A DNA stretch of 9,761 nucleotides from the NCBI GenBank assembly GCA_020343555.1, contig CP070800.1, positions 326,576 to 336,336 of the forward strand. Direction: 5' to 3'. Each line of letters opens with the position of its first letter. Within the stretch, counting starts at the first letter, position 1. This document shows positions 7,105 through 9,761 of the stretch, in pieces. Made by a program: the position numbers and the translations under genes. The DNA is from Dehalococcoidales bacterium. Lineage in GTDB: Bacteria; Chloroflexota; Dehalococcoidia; Dehalococcoidales; UBA2162. The notes beneath the pieces are model-generated. The model did not search any database and was not told the origin of the DNA. It saw only the letters and a list, made by a program, of their open reading frames with translations.

Positions 7105-8228
7105 TGGCAATTATCGAACCTGTCATAAACCTTCCGGTTACTTCCCAGACTCTTCCAGCCGACTGGCCGGGGAATTTCTGGGGACACTGGGTACTATTTA
7201 CGCTGTTAATAATCATCGGCTTTTTCCTGGTTTTCATGGGTTATATCTACATAGCCCGTCGCGGGATAGGGCGGATGGGCTCACGAGTCGGTCCTAACCG
7301 TACCGGCCCGTTCGGATTAGTCCAGGCTCTCGCGGACGCGGTAAAGGTTATCACCAAGGAGTCTATCACTCCGGACGCAGTTGACAAGCCTATTTATTGG
7401 CTGGCGCCAATAGTTTCTCTTGTTCCGGTATTTCTTGTTTTCGCTGTGATACCCTTTACGAATGGTGGAGTACTTGCAGATCTGAACATAGGCATTCTCT
7501 TCATAGTCGCCATTTCCTCGATATCAACACTGGGAATGTTCATGGCTGGTTGGAGTTCCAATAATAAGTTCTCGCTTATCAGCTCTATGCGTGTCGTTGC
7601 GGCAGTAATTAGTTACGAGTTTCCGATGATTATTGCATTAGCATCGGTTTTGTTGATGACAGGCTCGCTTTCACTCAATGATATGGTACTGGCACAGGAT
7701 ATTCCTTTCATTCTACTCCAGCCGCTTGGTTTCGTTATCTTCTTCCTAGCCGGTCTAGCAGAAGTAAGCAGGGCGCCTTTCGACCTTATCGAGGCAGACC
7801 AGGAGATTGTTGCCGGATTTTTCGTCGAGTATTCAGGCGTGAAATTCGTATGCTTCTATCTTATGGAATTCGGCGAATCTATCCTGTTCTCAGCCCTGAT
7901 TACCACCATATTCCTGGGAGGTTGGAGAGGTCCCATTCTACCGGAATGGATATGGTTCCTGGTGAAGTGCTTTATCGTATGGTCTTTTATAGTCTGGATA
8001 TGGGGAACATTGCCTCGCGTTCGGATAGACCAGATGATGGCTATAGCATGGAAGTTCCTCCTACCGCTATCGGTTATTAACCTAATCATAACAGCGATTG
8101 AAATCCTGGTATTACCTGAAGATTCGCTCTGGATAATGATACCTGTTAATTTCGCTGTAACTATTGTATTGATCCTGTTCTGGTCCAAGAAATTCTTTGT
8201 ATTAGGACGTGGCAGAGTTGAAGTTTGA
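7104..8228 (+). CDS. nuoH: NADH-quinone oxidoreductase subunit H
   Basis: NuoH is the membrane subunit that holds the deep end of the quinone chamber and links quinone reduction to proton pumping. The 374-residue product has about eight to nine membrane helices. Family motifs: RMGSRVGPNRTGPFGLVQAL (57-76), GWSSNNKFSLISSMR (149-163), ISYEFP (169-174) with its Glu, and RAPFDLIEADQEIVAGF (223-239) followed by VEYSG (241-245). LPRVRIDQMM (303-312) lies before the last helices. Two departures are visible: the Glu normally found just before RR in the first loop (ERRxLG) is Ala51, and the second acidic residue of EAExE is Asp232. An N-terminal tail of about 25 residues precedes the first helix. Start and stop overlap nuoD and nuoI. 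Confidence 0.97.
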   Translation: MAIIEPVINLPVTSQTLPADWPGNFWGHWVLFTLLIIIGFFLVFMGYIYIARRGIGRMGSRVGPNRTGPFGLVQALADAVKVITKESITPDAVDKPIYWLAPIVSLVPVFLVFAVIPFTNGGVLADLNIGILFIVAISSISTLGMFMAGWSSNNKFSLISSMRVVAAVISYEFPMIIALASVLLMTGSLSLNDMVLAQDIPFILLQPLGFVIFFLAGLAEVSRAPFDLIEADQEIVAGFFVEYSGVKFVCFYLMEFGESILFSALITTIFLGGWRGPILPEWIWFLVKCFIVWSFIVWIWGTLPRVRIDQMMAIAWKFLLPLSVINLIITAIEILVLPEDSLWIMIPVNFAVTIVLILFWSKKFFVLGRGRVEV

Positions 8229-8718
8229 ACATTATGGCCTCGGTATAGCCAAAGGAATGATGGTTACCTTCCGGTTTCTTTTACGCCGTCCCTCGGTAAC
8301 GCAGTACCCGGAGCAGAAGCTGAATGTTTCACGCCGGACGCGTGGACAGGAGTTTGTTTGGGATCGTCAGAAATGTACCGGCTGCTGCACTTGTGCAAAG
8401 TCATGTCCGCAGGGAGTTATCGAGATAGTTACCTCAACTAACTTCGAGAATAATAAATATGAGGTTGAAAAATACCAGGTGGATACAGGATATTGTATAC
8501 AGTGCGGACTCTGTGTCGAATCCTGTCCGTACGAAGCTCTGTTTTTAAGCATGAATTATGAGTGCGCGAAATATCAACGCGGCGAATTAATATATAACAA
8601 AGAAGATATAATGCTGGAATCGGGTGAAAAGCATCCAAGCGCCTATTTCTATCCCGAACTTGAAGCCGAACTCCCGAGACAGACATTACTGGTTGAAAGG
8701 ATAACCGAGGAAGACTAA
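8209..8718 (+). CDS. nuoI: NADH-quinone oxidoreductase subunit I (2x[4Fe-4S])
   Basis: NuoI carries clusters N6a and N6b, which pass electrons to N2 in NuoB. Two full CxxCxxCxxxCP motifs are present: Cys56, 59, 62, 66 and Cys96, 99, 102, 106. An extra Cys60 lies inside the first motif. The 169-residue protein has an amphipathic N-terminus (KGMMVTFRFLLRRPSVTQYP) that typically docks on the membrane arm. The start is uncertain: the GTG at 8209 has AGGA only one base away, whereas a TTG at 8218 has the same AGGA ten bases upstream. Either start lies within the end of nuoH. In this operon, which lacks nuoEFG, NuoI is the first cluster-bearing subunit on the expected electron path, so it or an unknown partner docking on it could accept electrons. 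The stop overlaps the nuoJ start (TAATG). Confidence 0.95.
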   Translation: MAELKFEHYGLGIAKGMMVTFRFLLRRPSVTQYPEQKLNVSRRTRGQEFVWDRQKCTGCCTCAKSCPQGVIEIVTSTNFENNKYEVEKYQVDTGYCIQCGLCVESCPYEALFLSMNYECAKYQRGELIYNKEDIMLESGEKHPSAYFYPELEAELPRQTLLVERITEED

Positions 8719-9206
8719 TGGGAATCGATGTAGCATTCTGGATATTGGCTGTTATCGGTGTAATTGCCGCCCTTGGTGTGATTTTCCTCAAGAATGTTTT
8801 TCACACGGCACTTTCTCTTGTTCTATGCCTGCTGACTGTTGCGGGTATCTATGTGACTCTCAGCGCCGACTTCCTGGCAGCAGTGCAGATACTGGTATAT
8901 GTCGGCGGTATATCCATACTGGTTATTCTGGCAATAATGCTTACACGTGAGGTTCATCGGGGTAATTTGAATAATAAACTGAGGATCCCGGCTTTTATAA
9001 TTGTTGCGGTTTTCCTAGGACTGGTCCTGTACGCCATGCTTAACACTAACTGGCCGGTCACCACTCCTCCACCAATGGAACCTACCACCGCAACCCTGGC
9101 AGACGAAATGCTGGGTAGAAACGGATTTATACTGGGCATTGAGATTGCTGCTGCGTTATTACTGGCAGCTGTCCTTGGAGCGATTGTACTTGTGAGGGAG
9201 AAGTAA
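8718..9206 (+). CDS. nuoJ: NADH-quinone oxidoreductase subunit J
   Basis: NuoJ is a membrane-arm subunit between NuoH/A and NuoK. The 162-residue product shows five membrane helices at about 5-24, 27-48, 53-75, 90-108 and 139-158. The third contains the family stretch ADFLAAVQILVYVGGISILV (50-69), whose glycines form the pi-bulge region of this helix in other complex I structures. A short proline-rich loop (TTPPPMEPTT, about 114-123) separates helices 4 and 5. Length is normal. The ATG overlaps the nuoI TAA by one base and the stop is three bases before nuoK. Confidence 0.94.
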   Translation: MGIDVAFWILAVIGVIAALGVIFLKNVFHTALSLVLCLLTVAGIYVTLSADFLAAVQILVYVGGISILVILAIMLTREVHRGNLNNKLRIPAFIIVAVFLGLVLYAMLNTNWPVTTPPPMEPTTATLADEMLGRNGFILGIEIAAALLLAAVLGAIVLVREK

Positions 9207-9209
9207 CGG

Positions 9210-9521
9210 ATGTCCATAGGCCTGGAACATTATCTGGTACTTTCGGCGGTGTTGTTCGCCATCGGACTGTTCGGCGCGCTGACCAAGCGTAATGCCCTGG
9301 TTGTCCTGATGTGCGTTGAAATTATGCTGAACTCGGTTAACATAGCACTGGTCGGATTCTCCAGATTTATTACGCCGACTGAATTAACCGGGCAGGTATT
9401 TGCTATATTCATTATAGTTGTCGCCGCCGCGGAAGCAGCTGTCGGACTGGCAATAGTAATATCCATATTCCGAAATCGAGACACAGTCGAAACAACAGAT
9501 ATCGACCTTATGAAAGGCTAG
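9210..9521 (+). CDS. nuoK: NADH-quinone oxidoreductase subunit K
   Basis: NuoK is a small MrpC-like membrane subunit of the proton path. The 103-residue product has three helices (about 6-24, 29-50, 61-86). The two buried glutamates needed for pumping are kept: Glu37 in CVEIMLNSVN and Glu75 in AAAEAAVGLAI, matching E. coli Glu36 and Glu72. The start ATG has a good ribosome site (GAGGGAG, 9194-9200) lying in the end of nuoJ. Length is typical. The next gene is not nuoL but a small soluble ORF 16 bases downstream. Confidence 0.97.
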   Translation: MSIGLEHYLVLSAVLFAIGLFGALTKRNALVVLMCVEIMLNSVNIALVGFSRFITPTELTGQVFAIFIIVVAAAEAAVGLAIVISIFRNRDTVETTDIDLMKG

Positions 9522-9537
9522 GGAACTCCGTATAAAT

Positions 9538-9732
9538 ATGTGGACCGAAATTAAGAAGACAAAAAATCTGATGATAGCAGAGACATGGAAGGAACTCTTC
9601 GAGGGTGAAGGGATACCAACCCTTATACTTCCCGCCGAAGATAAACCGAAGGATACACTGCTTGCCGCCTACCATGTCTATGTGCCTGAAGATAAAAAAC
9701 ATGTAATTGAAGAGATTTTGAGGAAGCTGTAA
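9538..9732 (+). CDS. Small DUF2007-like protein between nuoK and the next nuo gene
   Basis: A 64-residue soluble protein with no membrane segment and no Cys. It resembles the DUF2007 family (small proteins guessed to act in signalling): a helix region (IAETWKELFEGEGIP, 13-27), a strand LILPAE, and a VYVPEDKKHVIEEILRKL segment (47-64), as in the typical VxVPxedxexAxxxL tail. The match is by eye and the function of the family is not known. The ribosome site is poor: GGGA (9521-9524) is 13 bases from the ATG. It is in line with the operon, 16 bases after nuoK, and its TAA shares one base with the next ATG, so it is co-transcribed and probably translationally coupled. It could affect assembly or regulation of the complex, but nothing in the sequence shows this. 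Confidence 0.75.
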   Translation: MWTEIKKTKNLMIAETWKELFEGEGIPTLILPAEDKPKDTLLAAYHVYVPEDKKHVIEEILRKL

Positions 9733-9761
9733 TGCCTGAACAAGTAGTGTGGCTGATACTC
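9732..9761 (+). CDS. nuoL: Start of the next nuo membrane subunit, probably NuoL (cut by the window edge)
   Basis: An ATG overlapping the preceding TAA by one base opens a frame of ten codons, MPEQVVWLIL, to the window edge. A hydrophobic beginning directly after nuoK and the small ORF fits NuoL, the antiporter-like subunit that normally follows nuoK. Ten codons do not identify the gene; NuoM or NuoN would also fit. Confidence 0.55.
   Translation, partial: MPEQVVWLIL

Noticed and set aside
6556..7110. Long open frame of 184 codons on the minus strand opposite nuoD
   Set aside because: It lies wholly antisense to strongly conserved nuoD, and its product (rich in Asn, Tyr, Arg, Ser) matches no family I know. 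It is a shadow of nuoD codon use.
9531..9536. TATAAA just before the small ORF, looking like a -10 box
   Set aside because: It has no good -35 17 bases upstream, and a start from it would fall inside the small ORF.
1..9761. tRNA or rRNA genes, CRISPR arrays, insertion sequences, attachment sites, defence genes
   Set aside because: No clover-leaf candidates, regularly spaced repeats, transposase motifs or terminal inverted repeats were seen; nearly every base lies in conserved housekeeping genes.

Overview
The window is a piece of bacterial chromosome with compact, conserved housekeeping genes and no sign of mobile DNA. Two gene blocks diverge from a short intergenic region at about 4451-4588. 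The leftward block (minus strand) reads: SAM-dependent methyltransferase, HD-domain CCA/poly(A) nucleotidyltransferase, SecD, and SecF, which runs off the left edge. The rightward block (plus strand) is a complex I operon: nuoA, nuoB, nuoC, nuoD, nuoH, nuoI, nuoJ, nuoK, a small DUF2007-like ORF, and the first ten codons of what is probably nuoL.

The main point of biology is the subunit set. nuoD is followed at once by nuoH through a one-base stop/start overlap, so nuoE, nuoF and nuoG (the NADH-oxidising input module) are absent from their usual place. The operon encodes the quinone-reducing arm (NuoB, C, D, I) and membrane subunits (A, H, J, K, presumably L onward). This is the 11-subunit type of complex I, which takes electrons from something other than NADH, often ferredoxin or an unknown partner. 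Separate nuoC and nuoD, the missing EFG, the separate secD and secF and moderate GC content would suit a Dehalococcoidia-like Chloroflexota, but other anaerobic or deep-branching lineages are possible. The taxon is an inference only.

The two blocks appear to be driven by back-to-back sigma70-type promoters with both -35 boxes facing the middle of the intergenic region. The nuo genes are tightly packed: nuoC/nuoD, nuoD/nuoH, nuoI/nuoJ and the small ORF/nuoL share TAATG junctions, nuoA/nuoB overlap by 10 bases and nuoH/nuoI by about 20. In the leftward block secD/secF share ATGA, and a small hairpin with a short U-run separates the nucleotidyltransferase gene from secD.

I do not see a wholly new system. 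The points worth a second look are substitutions of charged membrane residues that are normally conserved (SecF Asp to Asn, NuoA Glu to Leu, NuoH Glu to Ala), the small extra gene inside the nuo operon, the missing electron-input module, and the hairpin in front of secD. No gene-free stretch exceeds 300 bases.
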